The notes: generated by a model not told the origin, from the sequence alone. Shown: positions 37,662 to 49,606, counted from the first letter of the stretch. The stretch: DNA of 64,000 nucleotides from Anopheles merus (GCF_017562075.2 NC_054083.1:17802542-17866541), one strand, 5' to 3'. Numbers and translations: made by a program.

Positions 37662-40600
37662 CTACAGTACCCACGAGCGGGTCAGTAAAAGTGAAAACAC
37701 GACGGTGACTGCGGCTGGCAAGAGACCCTGCTGACCACTGCTACACTCACTGTCCGGCTCATCGAAGGGCTCGCTATAGGGATGAAGGTAAGGAAGGAAG
37801 GAAATTAAGAGGAAGAACAGGGTGAGTTAGTCAGCATGCCTCCAAAGATTCGTCCATCACATTAAACAGCTAACAGACACACAAGCATAGCTAATCAACA
37901 ACGCCAAAGTGGCAACAAGTAATTAGTACAAGTTTTACTGCGCATTTGTGTTATGGTGGTGTGGATGGTAACTTGATGTAAACATTTGAACGATATGTAA
38001 GTGGACAAAAACAACAGTAATGAATTAGTTATGGAATCTTCTAGCAAAATTAAACTACATTGTTGTTAGAATTGACAAACTCGTCACATCAAGATCAACT
38101 GGGTCCTTCTGGCATACTAATGATCCTTACTCTAGCGAAACGGTATGCAAATGACAATTTAATGTTAATGTATCTGTACAAGTTGAAGCTATTCATACCG
38201 CGAGTAATTATCCGGTAATGAATGAATCAGTGAACTTGGCAACTGAGGATTGGTAAGAAAAGTAGGACAAACTTGAAGAATTATTGAAGGAATGAAGAAC
38301 ACAATGGATCAATATTATGAAACAAATCAGTTAAACAGTATTGGAAATTGGAACGAAAACAAAGAAAATTTCAAAGACATTCCCTGGACATATTCTACAA
38401 CTAGTACAAAAGCATACATAACATTTACATGGACATATGCTTCTTTAGTATGAAAGCGACCGTTCTCCTTTTGCTGCTTTTGCGACTGTTGACCTTTTCA
38501 TTTCCTCTTGGTTCAAGGATCTACCCGAGCCGAGATATCCTCGTAAGCTGCCTGAACCGAGCGCAGTAAGTGTTTCATCATCTCCTGCAAGCTTTAAACA
38601 ACAACAACCACCACCCTCGGGCAACCTGCTCTGTTTTTATTTTTATATTCCAAAAAACAGGTTTTTATATGCGACCGTCTTCCACACGACACGACTGTTA
38701 CTATTTGTGTGCTGTGGTTGAAAAAAAAACACTAGCGATAAAAAGTGTTTCTTACTACCACCGCTCTCTTCAGTTCACTTCCTCCCCCCTCGGGCGTGTT
38801 GTTGATCGCACAAATCAAGACGTTTGAGGTTGTTTCAAGGTGAACCACACGGGCATGATCGATGGTGATGCGAATCCTCGCGGTGTAAGTGTGTAAGGTC
38901 AAGATATTCGTTTTAATTGTAGGTGCATTTGAAATAGTGCGAAATGTTTAGTATCTTGTCAGATTTCTCTTTACAGAAGATGTAAACAGCTAAGAAAAAC
39001 CACGTGCTACCCGAAAAAGGGACGCTACAGATGATGTTTCTGGATGATAAAACAGTAATAAGAAGCGTGTTACTTATGGAAAAGGTTCAGCTGCAACGGC
39101 AACGGAACAATTTTAATGACAAACAGATACTGACAAACACAAACACACATAAACCAACCTGTAACTACACACAAGCTATATTATGGAGATGTTAACGGAA
39201 GCCAGTTTTCGTGCGATTGATTTTCGTTTTTGTTTTTTTGTTTTGTTTTAATTTAAAACGTTAGATTAGAACAGAGAAAATCTAACGCTGCAGTCCAACG
39301 TGTAGTCAACAAAATAGTAATAACGAACACAAACAGAAAATGAAAACATTTTTGCTTTGCCACTGCACAAGCGATAAGCGCACACGGGGAAAGCAGAGCG
39401 AACCGATATTTACAGAATTCCAATCACGCCGCAGGCAACGCGTCCACCGGCATTTCCAGTCTTCAGCGAGTCCGGATGGTTCGTCTTGCCGAGATCGTCC
39501 ACCTCCGCGTGGATGACGATCGCCCGGCCGATCACGCTGCGCGCTCCGTACAGCGACACGACCGTGTCCGAGTAGGACGTTTTCGCGATGCCGTTCTCGT
39601 CCGCGGCAATGTTACCGAGATCGCCGACGTGACGCACCTGATCGTTCGGGGCCCCGTGGCTGACCTGCAGAAAAGCGTGCGCGCGACAACATGCCAATCG
39701 AGATTGGTTAATATGATCCGTTGGGCCGACCGTTTGACGGGGGATGGAGTTACGTAGCTCCTCTTACCTTGTCGGGATTGTAGTGACCGCCGGTGCTGGC
39801 ACAACCGTCCGTCAGGTCACCCTTCTCGTGAATGTGGAACCCGTGTTTGCCCGGGGTCAGCCCCACGACGTTGATATCGATGAACACCGGCTCGGTGCAT
39901 GACGGTTGGGAGATGGTCACGTTACCGCTCACGCCGGACGTACCCTGCAGGTAAACGATCGCCTTCCGTGGCTGGTCCTAGTGGGGAAGAAATTTAAATT
40001 TAAATAATTAATTTTAAAAAACTTGCGATTTTTTTATGTAACAAACTGTTTTAAGAATTAAGGATTTTATGTCATCAAAAATTTTATTTCAACGTTGCAT
40101 TTGTTATGGTAGATATTGAAAAAAAAACTTCAAAATCTTTCATAAAAAAAGGAAATTAATCCATTGCCTAAACTGCAGTTGCTTGAAGTCCAAATGCTCC
40201 TGGTCACTGTACAGATAAACCTAACAGCAGTTGCAGTTTTGCATCAATTTCGTGACAGTATGGGCGTTGGTTTTGAATAATGGCTCCTTAATTGAACTGG
40301 AACCCATTCCTGGCCACAGGAAAGCGCGAACTGCAAGAAGCAGCAGCAGTGTACACAAGAAGCAAAAAAAATCACCAAAAAGTGCCAACTTTCGCCACAC
40401 TGCCAAACGTCATCAACCGTGTGTATGTGTGTGTTTGCTGGTCGAAGCATGCCCGAGTCTGTCCCGAGTTAGGATTAGCCATTTGTTTACATCGGGTCTT
40501 TAATAGAGTTAAATTGCGCTGATAACGTCAGCTCGACGATCATAGTCTCCTCCCCTCCTGGAACGGTGGGCATGCTATCCGTTTATCAGCTGTCTCGCGA

Positions 40601-40889
40601 CAATAGATTGGCGTGACGAGATTCAGGCCCCACTGGTCGTATCCGTTTTGGACATCACTGTGTCAGCTTCAGCTGATTGCTGTATCAGTTCGCGCACCCT
40701 GGCACTGTCCACCACACCGCTTCAGAGGCGAATAGAAAGCGCTCGGTGTAAAACAAAAAACACTAGCTAAAAAGCGCTTTGATGGCGACTTTCAATCGAA
40801 TCACACTTTTCTGTGTTTGCCTTCACGCCCGCTCTCACCTTCGCCAGCACGACGCACAGCACGGTCGATAGAGCAATTAGCACCTTCAT
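37662..40889 (-). CDS. extracellular Cu/Zn superoxide dismutase, predicted GPI-anchored splice form
   Basis: Exons 40889-40839, 39977-39768, 39664-39414 and 37773-37662 give 207 residues. The first 170 residues are shared with the secreted form. The third exon is cut at ATT CT|GTAAAT, where the donor GT uses the G of the last Leu codon and the T of the TAA stop. The acceptor CCTATAG|C at 37773 restores Leu (CT+C), followed by 36 residues. Those begin EPFDEPDSECSSG and continue into a hydrophobic stretch (about residues 188-202) that ends the protein: small residues, a short spacer and a terminal hydrophobic tail, which is the GPI-attachment layout. The likely omega site is around S182-G184. 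Phase, splice sites and tail chemistry agree, so I favour a cell-surface isoform. Insect extracellular SODs with alternative C-termini have been described. Expression here is not shown by the sequence. Confidence 0.75.
39410..40889 (-). CDS. extracellular Cu/Zn superoxide dismutase, secreted form
   Basis: Exons 40889-40839 (17 codons), 39977-39768 (70) and 39664-39410 (84 plus TAA) give 171 residues, joined in phase 0. The enzyme dismutates superoxide to hydrogen peroxide and oxygen. Exon 1 encodes MKVLIALSTVLCVVLA, a signal peptide ending near the splice junction. Copper ligands are H65, H67, H82 and H139; zinc ligands H82, H90, H99 and D102. C76-C165 form the conserved disulfide, and R162 is the active-site arginine in GGRVACG. 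N36-V-T is a glycosylation sequon, consistent with export. Signature strings GFHIHEKGD and GGHYNPDK are intact, so the enzyme should be active. This form needs the third-exon donor to be ignored; the transcript would then end in the following intron. The gene is of the insect SOD3 type; I leave the symbol blank because SOD naming varies between species. Confidence 0.93.
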
Positions 40890-40958
40890 ATTGATTTGCA
40901 CTGCCCGGCACAGCACGGTTTCTAGCACAGTTCGACTATAAGTTACTTAAGGCCAAGC

Positions 40959-40965
40959 TTTAATA
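40959..40965 (-). promoter_or_regulatory. possible TATA-like element of the SOD gene
   Basis: TATTAAA on the minus strand lies about 70 bases before the start codon, which would give a leader of about 40 bases. No strong initiator is seen at the expected distance. Confidence 0.25.
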
Positions 40966-42530
40966 CTGCCCGACACGGAACGGATGGCTCCTGAAGTACT
41001 TCAACTGAACACCTTCGAGTCTCGTCGACGAATGGCCGCAATGCAACGCGCTCTCGAGTCGGCGGTCGAGCAAACGTTACCCCGTGGTCCCGTGGGTGGT
41101 GGTGGTGGTGGTAGAACCTAAAATTGACTCTAAATTGTCTCCCAACGCAACTAGCGGCCTCACTACTACCACCACTACTTATCAACACAGCGAATCCAGG
41201 GGCGCACCTAAGGGAAGGAGAGGTACAGGGCTCGATACACACTTGCAGCGGGCCCGTACGCGCGCCACCTTTATCGTTTCATCTCGCGAGCGCGCCACAC
41301 ACAGCAAACGCGCAGATTATGACGCGATGTGACGTGGGGAGTGTGAGACAGATTTAGCGTATTTTCCAGCCTCTCACAACGGACCGGTCTTCCCACTCGA
41401 CATGCAAGTCGCGAGCGCACACCCTTCAGGGTCGTGGTGCCAGAACGATGGAGTTTCGGCCGGTCTGGAAGCGCACACTTGCCACCAAACACACACACAC
41501 ACGAGCACAATGGGTATGGACGAAAATGTAGCGGCCAAACCTGTCCGAGTCGCCGGGAAAGGATTAGATGGAAGGCGTCAGTGTGTTTGTGTGGTCGTTT
41601 GTGCGTACGGACTGGAACAACGGACTGGTTTCTATAAGCACTAAAATCAGATCGATCTGTTATGCATACGCAAACATACCATAATTGGATAGTCGCGCAA
41701 GGTTGGCAATAGAGTTCGAGAAACGGTTGTACCCTAGTGGCCAATAACGACCTTAAGTTCACGTACACTTTTTTATATCTTTACCCTTCATAGCCTGCAG
41801 GAGAGATATACCTTGAACTATAGGCAGTGTTGACTGCGCTTTTAATTCCCTTAATAGATTAAATACTATCTTTTTATTATATGTCAAGAATACTAAACTC
41901 AATTGTTTTGGAGATTTGATTTTAGAAAAAGTATGTTCAAGAGTTATCTTTACGCTTTTTTTAACAAATAAGTCCTTTCGCTGCCGAGGACAAATCACGG
42001 TTTAAGTAACATCTAAACATGTCAATTTTTTATTTGACAAAAAAATGTGTGTTTTTGGAAGTAATTCTGCTTCTTGATGCACATCTCAGCAAGTCAATTT
42101 CGATCGTTTAATAACGACGGATATAATCCGATAGGGTCCCAACTGAACAGAAGCCGGTAGACAACGAACGTTGTTTGTTGTATTACGAACAATTGCTCCT
42201 AAGTATTCTTAAAATACTACAAAATACTGAAATAAGAAGAAGTGGAAAACGATTGAAAACATGTTGGAACCTGGTACTCCTAACGATTATTCCCAAATAA
42301 AAAGGCAATACCACAACACCTGTTCAATTACTCCACCGTTTTTATCCGATAACTCCAATTGATTTATGAATAATAAGCGATGTTTTTGCTGTATTTCGAA
42401 GCTTATGTACTATGTAAGTTTTTTGCCCTTTTTTCCGCTATACAGAGCGTCGAACCTTCCATCACACGGCACAATCACACACCGGGTGACATGTTGCTCC
42501 AGGCGTTGTACGGCCTTCAATTCTATTGAC

Positions 42531-42962
42531 TCATTCCGCCAAGGCATCAAAACAATCCTTTCGAATGAGCATGAAACACGCATTTTGTTCTTTCCACGCT
42601 CTATTCTCCGGTACTACAGCTGGCTACAAGTATGTTTTGTGATGTTCAGAAACATTACCACGCAGGTTAATGAATGTTATTAAAATCGGGCTTTCGGAAA
42701 CATGCAAAATTCTAAGCGATCATTTTGTGTCATCGATTTATTGCTGTGCAAGAAATCATTCTCCACTTACCCGAACTTTCACACCGATAGTGCTGAACCT
42801 TATACATACGTGCGCGATGCTTCCCGCGCGTTAATGCTTTGCACTGCTTACAACGTGACTTCCATCCGTCCGTGCTGACTTGACGATGCTTCCGGTCGGA
42901 ACAACCCCCCGCGAACACGGAAACGCCAATGACCTTACGGCGGGAGAATAGCACACGCGTGG
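42531..42962 (-). CDS. doubtful two-exon Cys-containing ORF
   Basis: A minus-strand frame from about 42962 to 42771 contains GCSDRKHRQ, WKSRCKQCKALTRG and HYRCESS and ends at a consensus donor (TCGG|GTAAGTGG), phase 1. A possible acceptor (CAGCTGTAG) at 42613 would join in phase to VPENRAWKEQNACF and a stop at 42531. The cysteines could bind a metal or form disulfides, but I recognise no family. No credible start codon or upstream exon was found, and the first acceptor is weak. The strong donor and the GC-rich island in AT-rich DNA are the only support. Confidence 0.2.
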
Positions 42963-45295
42963 CTTTAGCAATCAGTAAAGGTCATCTGGGTGGCAAAAGG
43001 TGAGTTCCAGAGCCTAACGATCAAAGCTATTAGAACCCAAGCTCGCGGACAATGCTGGAATTTTTATCATGTAGACTGCTGACCGTATGATTGTTGAAAG
43101 TAAAATTTAACAAAAGCTAGGAGTTTCCTTGATGATTTTCCAGGGTCTGGCGATGTGAACTAGTTTCCTGGGAAATCGGGGACACATAAACAAAGCTTGA
43201 ATGAATCACTTGGGCAAGTTGTCGATCAATAATTTAGCAAAACAATGGCTGGTGCTAACATGCCGGTAAGCTATTCAGAACACAAATACGTTCATAACAA
43301 AGGTGGAAAACGTTTTTCTTTATAATTGCAAGAATGAACTCAAATTTACAATTAGCTATTATTTTTATTTTAATATCCCTAAACGCGACATTCATTCGTA
43401 TTCAGCAAATATTTTTATTTTTTATTTTCGATATTAGTGATTATTCCAATTCCAATACGGCTTTTGTGGACCATTCCATCTGAATAGCAAAATAACCAGA
43501 ATCTATAACACTTTCTTTGAGTTATTGCTGTAGTTATTATTAATGCTATATAGATTGAAGATTGATATTATTCGATCACGAAATTTTATTCTACTCTAAT
43601 TTAACAATCTAATTGTGTTGGTTTTGATTGTCTAGTTAGTATTCATATTAACTATGTGCTGAATGTATTATACAAAAAGTACGGGTTAAATTCATACTTG
43701 AACCGTCTACACCATTGAGGACTCGACTGTCCGATGTCATGTACTTTAGCAGTTGCGTTACTCTGCATTTGCCTTCATGACTACGAAAGTCAAAGAAGAA
43801 TAAACTTGAATGTCAAAGTTTTACTCTAACAGTAAAGTAAAACCACTGTCATTTAGTTAAAAAAAACCCTTTTCTTAATCAGCGTGCATTTTTCTTACAT
43901 TGCTGTTTACAAACACACTCTTAAGATCAATTGCATGCCCTTCAATACGCTTAAATCCGATAGGATCACGTGGTAACGTGATGTACGTAAATTATAGCAT
44001 AAATTACCTCACTGACATGTACTTGATGCGGGCAGCTGGCATAAAGTTTCTATGGAAACTAATAAATGCATAAATAAATAAATAAACAATAAAATAATAA
44101 AAAATAAATATATTACATCAAATAAAATATAAAAATAAATAACCATCCTATATTGCATGATACAAAAAAAAATCAAACATACGTTTTTATTAAAGAAGAT
44201 GTATTTACATTCATCTGTTCATCTAATTTATTGTATGTCTACGGCTAGGAAAAAATAATAAAAACTGAAAGCAAAAACATGGTCAAATATAAAGAATATA
44301 CAGTAAAAAACGTACACAGTATGTATATCTCCCAATCCGAATGCCCGAATAAGTGGTGCTGCAAATCTAGGGAACTACCTGAACTCTTAAATTGTTATTA
44401 TACAAATAAGCCATTCAGCAATCGTTCAACAAAATGTTTTCTTTACTTTTTATTATTTATTATGTTTAATTTCTACGCTGAATACGTATTTAGCTAAGCT
44501 AGAAATGTTCGCATTAAACTTTGCACGACATTAAAATTTTGCTTGGCTACTATCGGTACTTTCATCGCTTGGACCTTAAGACGTGATTAATCTTTTGTCC
44601 ACACACTATGCTTTGCCGAACTATTTCTTTCGACTGTGCCAGTACTGCCAATAAGGCACAAAATATATGCAAAAAATGCATTAAAACACAATTTTCGAGC
44701 GATTCTTTTTTTCCTTAAATACGGACACCCCACGATCTGTTACTGAAACTAACGGTCAGAGCATGGACTCCGTTCGCCGAAATCTGTGAGCCGCGACACA
44801 CAAACTTCTCTAATTTAAACTCATTTCACTGCCACTTTAGGTGACGTCACTCACTTTTCAACGAAAAATTATTCAACCAATGAAAGAAAGAAAGCTAAAC
44901 AAACGGGATAAACTTGGAATTTTGTACGACGGGACATACACCATGGGCTAAAAAAACGAGACTTATTTACTTACCTACTCACGTATACGACGCTTCAATC
45001 GCTTTGGGGTCTTGGTTTGGCGACCGGTCTTGATTTGTTCCAATTCCAATGAACTGAAAAATGCTTTTCTTCTTTCCTAAAACATAATTTTGCATACCTT
45101 CAGGCGTTTCACATGGCGTTCATGGAGACGCGGTTTGCACTTAGATCCTTCACATAGAACGTTGTCTCAAGATTTTGTTCATTCAGCATTTAGTTGTAAA
45201 CTGCTTATGGTGATAGTGGCGCATTTATCGATGCTAACAGTTAAGAAATTTCGCTAGGAATCCCTTCATTCATACTCACTTTTTTTAAATTTTAT

Positions 45296-45345
45296 CATGA
45301 TATACATGTTTCAACTTTACTTATTTTACATGATATACATGTTTC
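45296..45345 (+). repeat. 17-bp direct repeat pair
   Basis: CATGATATACATGTTTC occurs at 45296-45312 and 45329-45345, one repeat every 33 bases. Confidence 0.8.
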
Positions 45346-45628
45346 TACCAAAACATGGACGATTTTCTCATTTTGCGTTCAAATATCAATTGAAAGGATG
45401 CTAAATTGATATTTATATTTTTGCTTTTCTCTTTATTAACGGACAAAATCGTACAACGCTAATACATCATACAAATTAGCAGTCAATTGTCACAATTTAG
45501 ATCTTACAACATAGTGTATTGCTATTCATATTCCATTTGCGATTCGTGTATATACTCTCACCCAAAAAAAAAGGTTGCGCATAGTCAAGGCATGCAATAC
45601 CACACGGCCATTTCTCGCAACACGCACT

Positions 45629-47733
45629 CTACATATACTTCTGACGCCCCAGCGATGCCGTCTGCATCGGAGCACTGTTCTCAATGTATTGGGAAGTCAT
45701 CGTCGCGCTTGAATCCACCACTTTGGTACCACTCTTGTGAGATCGTTTCATGCCCCGCTTCCTATCGTGCCCATTGCTAGCCGCTATTGCCGCTTCCAGC
45801 ATCAATCCATCCACCGTCTGCAGACTTTGGGCACGCTGCAGCGACAAGCGGAGCGGCTTCTTTGGTGGTGCTGGCCGGACACCACCGCCATGTTTCCCGA
45901 TCGGTCCCGACGGTTCCGACGCGTACTGGTCGTTGGTGTCCGATTCAAAGTCCAGACTTTTTGCGGTGCGATTGTCACCGCGGCGACCGGTAGTGGCCGT
46001 TTCGTGGATGGTCGCCGCCACCAGCCGTTTCCGCTCACCGTTCAAATGCTCTACGCTTCGCGTGTGGCTACGGCTGTGACTGTGCTGTAGCGATCGAGTT
46101 CGATCACAATCGCTCTCCAGATCAGTCGTGCTGCGCTGCAGTTTCGCCCCGAACTGCTGCAGATAGCGTTCGCGATCCTGCCGTCGTGCCTCGCGCTCGC
46201 GCCTATCCCTTTCCTTGCGATTGTAGTACTGGGCGGTTAGCGAATCGCCCCCATTGATGCTGATCTTCGAGGAGGACAGCGAATTTCGCAGATTATATTT
46301 CATCACATCCGAGGCACCGTTTGTCAGCTCGCCATTGATACGATCGCACTCCTTGATGATGGTGGTCGTTGTAACGTGTCCCGGGCTGCCGTTGCGCGGC
46401 GAGGATCCTTTTTCGTCGATGTAGTTGTAAATATGCGGCGGTTGTGGTGTTTTCCCCTCCGGTGGCGTCGACGGTGGTGACGTGATGCTGATGGACGTGA
46501 TGTGCGCTCCACCACTGCCGTTCACTGCCACACCGCTGCGGATCACGCCGCTTTGGTCTTTGGTAGCGAGCAGCTCCCTCACCTGGTCTTCGAGGTACGA
46601 GATGCGGTGCTGCAGTCGAATATTGTCGGCCTGCGATTGCTGCAGCGACTGATGGGACAGCTGATTCACACCCGCTGCGGATGGCTTTCTCGGACGTGCG
46701 ACCACTATTTCCGACTTTGAGTGGGACCCGATGGCACGAACCATTTCTTCCCGATTGCGGCCACCGATCGGTTTGCCGTTGATTTCAATTATGCGATCAC
46801 CACGCTGAAGACTTTCGCCCTCCAGCACCCAGTCGACCCAAAAGCCGGGCTGCTCATTTCTGGTGCTTGCGTTCCAGCGTCCGGTAGACGCGCGAACGGC
46901 AAGCAAACTCAGGCTAGCGCCCGATTGCAACAGCCCGTACAGCGTGTTTGGTTCTTGCTTTGGTTTGTCTAGCCGTCCCTGCAGGGCTCGCGCTTCCTCG
47001 ACCAGCGACAGTAGCTGCAGTTCCTCGCGCCCTAGTGCGTACTCCAGCTCGGCCTGCCGTATTCGTACGTCGATATTGCTGCAATGGGATAGCGCAGGCA
47101 GTTAGTGAATGTCCAGCAAATCTGTGTTTTGCATGACTTACTCTGTTACATCCAACTTTTCGAGGGCGGATTTTAGATTCTTAATCACATGTCGCTTTGT
47201 TTCGGCGTCCGATTTCAGTTTCGCTAGCCGTTGCTCGGCCACTGGTCGTTCTGTGTCGTCCAGCGGTGGTCCTGTTGGTCGAGGCAGCTTCCCCAGGCCA
47301 AGCTGGAGTCGTAAACTACAAATGAAAGTGTGTAAACAATGTGATGAGTTAAGATGAAAGCTACGACCAAAAGCTGTTTAGCTGTTTAACATTTACACTT
47401 ACCTCTGTATCACTGCTTCACGGTCCTGCAAAGCGGTTCGGAGCTCACGGGCCGGTGCCGTTTCGGGTCGTGGCGAAGAGCGGGCAGACAAGGATCCTCC
47501 AAGGGATGTTCCTTTTCTTCGCCTGGGCGTCCCAGCGCACAGCGACACTTCAATGTTGGCCATCTAAACGAAGGACATGGAAAAAATGCACTCTAATACA
47601 TTCTGTTCTTGGCGTACTGTCGTTTACTTTGCGCTTATTAGTTCGTTCACTTATTTACCTTTGCTTCAAGTGTTTCCAGCTGTGACATTCTCGGTGGATG
47701 TTGTTGTAATTTGCCTTGCGTCGGAAGAATAGT
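45629..47733 (-). CDS. HR1 and PDZ domain scaffold protein, C-terminal four exons
   Basis: Exons 47733-47659, 47563-47403, 47315-47142 and 47078-45629 join in phases 0, 2 and 2 with consensus junctions, giving 619 residues to a TAG. An upstream exon must exist because 47733 is an acceptor (TTTTCAG). Numbering from T1: a short coiled start (MSQLETLEAK, 16-25), a basic Ser-rich stretch, then an antiparallel coiled coil at about 105-175 (ALEKLDV...QAELEYALGREELQLLSLVEEAR) resembling the HR1 Rho-binding fold. A PDZ domain follows at about 192-267 (LEGESLQRGDRIIEINGKPI core), then a coiled coil at 280-308 and a very charged helix at 424-446. A proline/basic motif RPAPPKKPLR at about 538-547 could bind SH3 domains. 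The order suggests a scaffold linking Rho-type GTPases to PDZ ligands at membranes or the cytoskeleton. That role is inference; I do not recognise the specific orthologue. M16 or M26 could also serve as starts in a shorter form. Confidence 0.88.
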
Positions 47734-48245
47734 CTGAAAATAAAAGAAGAGTAAAACTGATATTAATATTAAGTTCAAAACAGCTTCGTTAATGATATGT
47801 GCATTTACTTGCAGTAAATAAATTACTCAAGTCCACGAGGTTTGATGGATTTGCTAATAAATAGTCCCTTCAAGTCATTTTTTCAGCAAGCCAAATATAA
47901 ACTTATTGATCTTTGAAATCCTATAGAATCTCATATATTCCTGAATTACGTAACTGACTCCATTTCTTGTTTATTCAACACAAAAGAAGGTGATCCAAGC
48001 CGTGGCAAGATATTGGGTTTAGTGAGGTTTTATCAGCGTCCTAATAGTAAGGACATGTATGGTTTTCCGTGTCAATTTAGAATGTCAACAACATTTTTCA
48101 TTGCTTGCGAGATGTTTTTCTCTGTTATATATAGCTTCTGTTTTCTCCTGTCTCCCATTCTTTGCATTTCAAAGCATTCTCCAGTGGCTGGCTATTAATC
48201 AACAATTGATAGCAAAAGCAAAATAAGCAAAAAAAAAAAGACTTT

Positions 48246-48296
48246 CAATACTTTCAATTGATTCAATTTCAATTGAAACAATACTTTCAATTGATT
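48246..48296 (+). repeat. 18-bp direct repeat pair
   Basis: CAATACTTTCAATTGATT occurs at 48246-48263 and 48279-48296, 33 bases apart, with CAATTGAAATTG-like palindromes between. Confidence 0.8.
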
Positions 48297-48436
48297 TAAT
48301 AGTTTTTACACCAGTTCTGCGTGTAATAATCACGACAACTCATATGGAACTCATAAGATTCACATTGGAAACCTGCCGAAAATATAAACAATGCAAAGTG
48401 TAACGCTTGAGATTTGGTTTGAAAAATTATTTATAA

Positions 48437-48489
48437 CCGCAGGCGCGAAAAAGGTAAAACCTTTGCGTAATACCGAAACACCTCCCGGG
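48437..48489 (+). repeat. left arm of a 53-bp inverted repeat
   Basis: Begins CCGCAGGCGCGAAAAAGGTA and ends CCTCCCGGG. It matches the reverse complement of 49607-49659 at 49 of 53 positions, the first 34 without a mismatch. The arm contains an internal palindrome, AAAGGTAAAACCTTT. If both arms are ends of one element it would be 1.2 kb long, but no target-site duplication or transposase was found. Confidence 0.85.
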
Positions 48490-48796
48490 TGCGCATTATT
48501 CAAAATTGGTTTTTATTTATTTAAATATTTAATATTTTAAATAAAATTTAAATATTGCAAATAGTTACTATTATATTGAGTTTATGAGGTAGCATTTACC
48601 TACCTTCCCCAACCAATGGCCAAAATTGCTGATGTTTTTCTGTGTTAAAACGCAGCAGTTCTTGAGGCGCGCATTTTCTTTACCGAACCACTTAAAAACT
48701 TATAATATTTAATGTTGTATTTGCTAGTAAGCTTTCAAATCTCTTCAGTTAGGTCACGCAAACAAACGAGACGTGTAATTTTGTTCTTACACAAGC

Positions 48797-48802
48797 TTTA
48801 TT
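48797..48802 (-). promoter_or_regulatory. possible poly(A) signal
   Basis: AATAAA on the minus strand about 740 bases past the stop of the doubtful terminal exon at 49540. It could end a transcript that does not reach the HR1-PDZ exons. Confidence 0.3.
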
Positions 48803-49539
48803 CCAACGATACAATCGTTGATTAATTGCTTAATGTACGTCTGTTGGATATTCATCTTCACAAAAAAAACCCTTCCCCATCCCACACGTACCGCCACAAG
48901 GGCATTAGGATTCACACGTGCACATGGAATAATAATAAAGGGGCTCTGGAGGCAAACAAATAAATGCACTATCATTACATAACGCCACCTAATGGGTAAA
49001 CCTTTTTTTTCCTTCGTTTTGCTACTCCAACAACTACTCCCCCTCAATGGCAGTAATGCAGAGGCCGGGGTGGAATACCAAACAGTGCTTGCACTTGCAC
49101 ATTTCCTGCCACACTTCTCGACCGTAAACATCGATCGCGTACTCCCGCGTACTCCATCATTTGCCCGAACTAATGGGCAGGCGCTGCCGGCAAAGACCAC
49201 CAAGTGTTGGTCCCACGCTCACGATTCGATCTGATTTTGCTTCATTTGCTTCATATATCGCTCGCAACGGCAACAGACAGTAGCGCATCTCCAGCAAAGC
49301 AACAGTCGCTAATTTCGGCTTCTGGTTTGGAGCTGGATTCGGTTTAGGGTAACCTTTCCCTCTTACCTCCTCTCCCCACTCTGATCTTTTCTAATGTTTC
49401 AAATAAATCCATCACGTTCACTCGTACTAACGAACTAGCGTTACGCTCGCTGCAGTAACATGCACACACCGCACACAAACAATAATAACTTCAACATCAC
49501 TTTCGAAATCATAAACCACAGTTTCACTGTACGGTTGGA

Positions 49540-49602
49540 TTAGACACGGGTGTCGGGATTGGTTTCAACCACCGCGGCGGTATCGGCCAGCAGCCAGTAC
49601 AC
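49540..49602 (-). CDS. doubtful alternative terminal exon ending in a PDZ-ligand-like tail
   Basis: If NIV| at 49874 (phase 0) is spliced to an AG before GTGTACTGG at 49602, the protein would end VYWLLADTAAVVETNPDTRV. T-R-V is a class I PDZ ligand. The acceptor has a poor pyrimidine tract and lies within the inverted-repeat arm, so this is weak. It would provide a short isoform lacking HR1 and PDZ. Confidence 0.18.
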   Translation of the reverse strand: MYWLLADTAAVVETNPDTRV

Positions 49603-49606
49603 CTCT

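Larger units (their letters stand above)
40966..45628. other. intergenic DNA between SOD and the HR1-PDZ gene
   Basis: 41.0-41.6 kb is GC-rich and is presumably the SOD upstream region. 41.8-44.8 kb is AT-rich with a small GC-rich patch at 42.5-42.95 kb (see the doubtful exon pair there). An AAAT-type tract lies near 44060-44150. The last part (44.5-45.6 kb) should include the 3' untranslated region of the HR1-PDZ gene. Confidence 0.5.
47734..49539. other. intron of the HR1-PDZ locus or 3' untranslated DNA of an upstream isoform
   Basis: AT-rich from 47.8 to 48.8 kb, then GC-richer to 49.5 kb. It contains short direct repeats, one arm of a 53-bp inverted repeat and a minus-strand AATAAA at 48797. 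No open frame in it looks coding. Confidence 0.5.

Noticed and set aside
45737..46090. Plus-strand frames opposite the HR1-PDZ last exon
   Set aside because: Antisense shadows of a long GC-rich coding exon.
48787..49203. 138-codon minus-strand open frame
   Set aside because: Contains a poly(A) signal near its end and no domain; better read as untranslated or intronic sequence.
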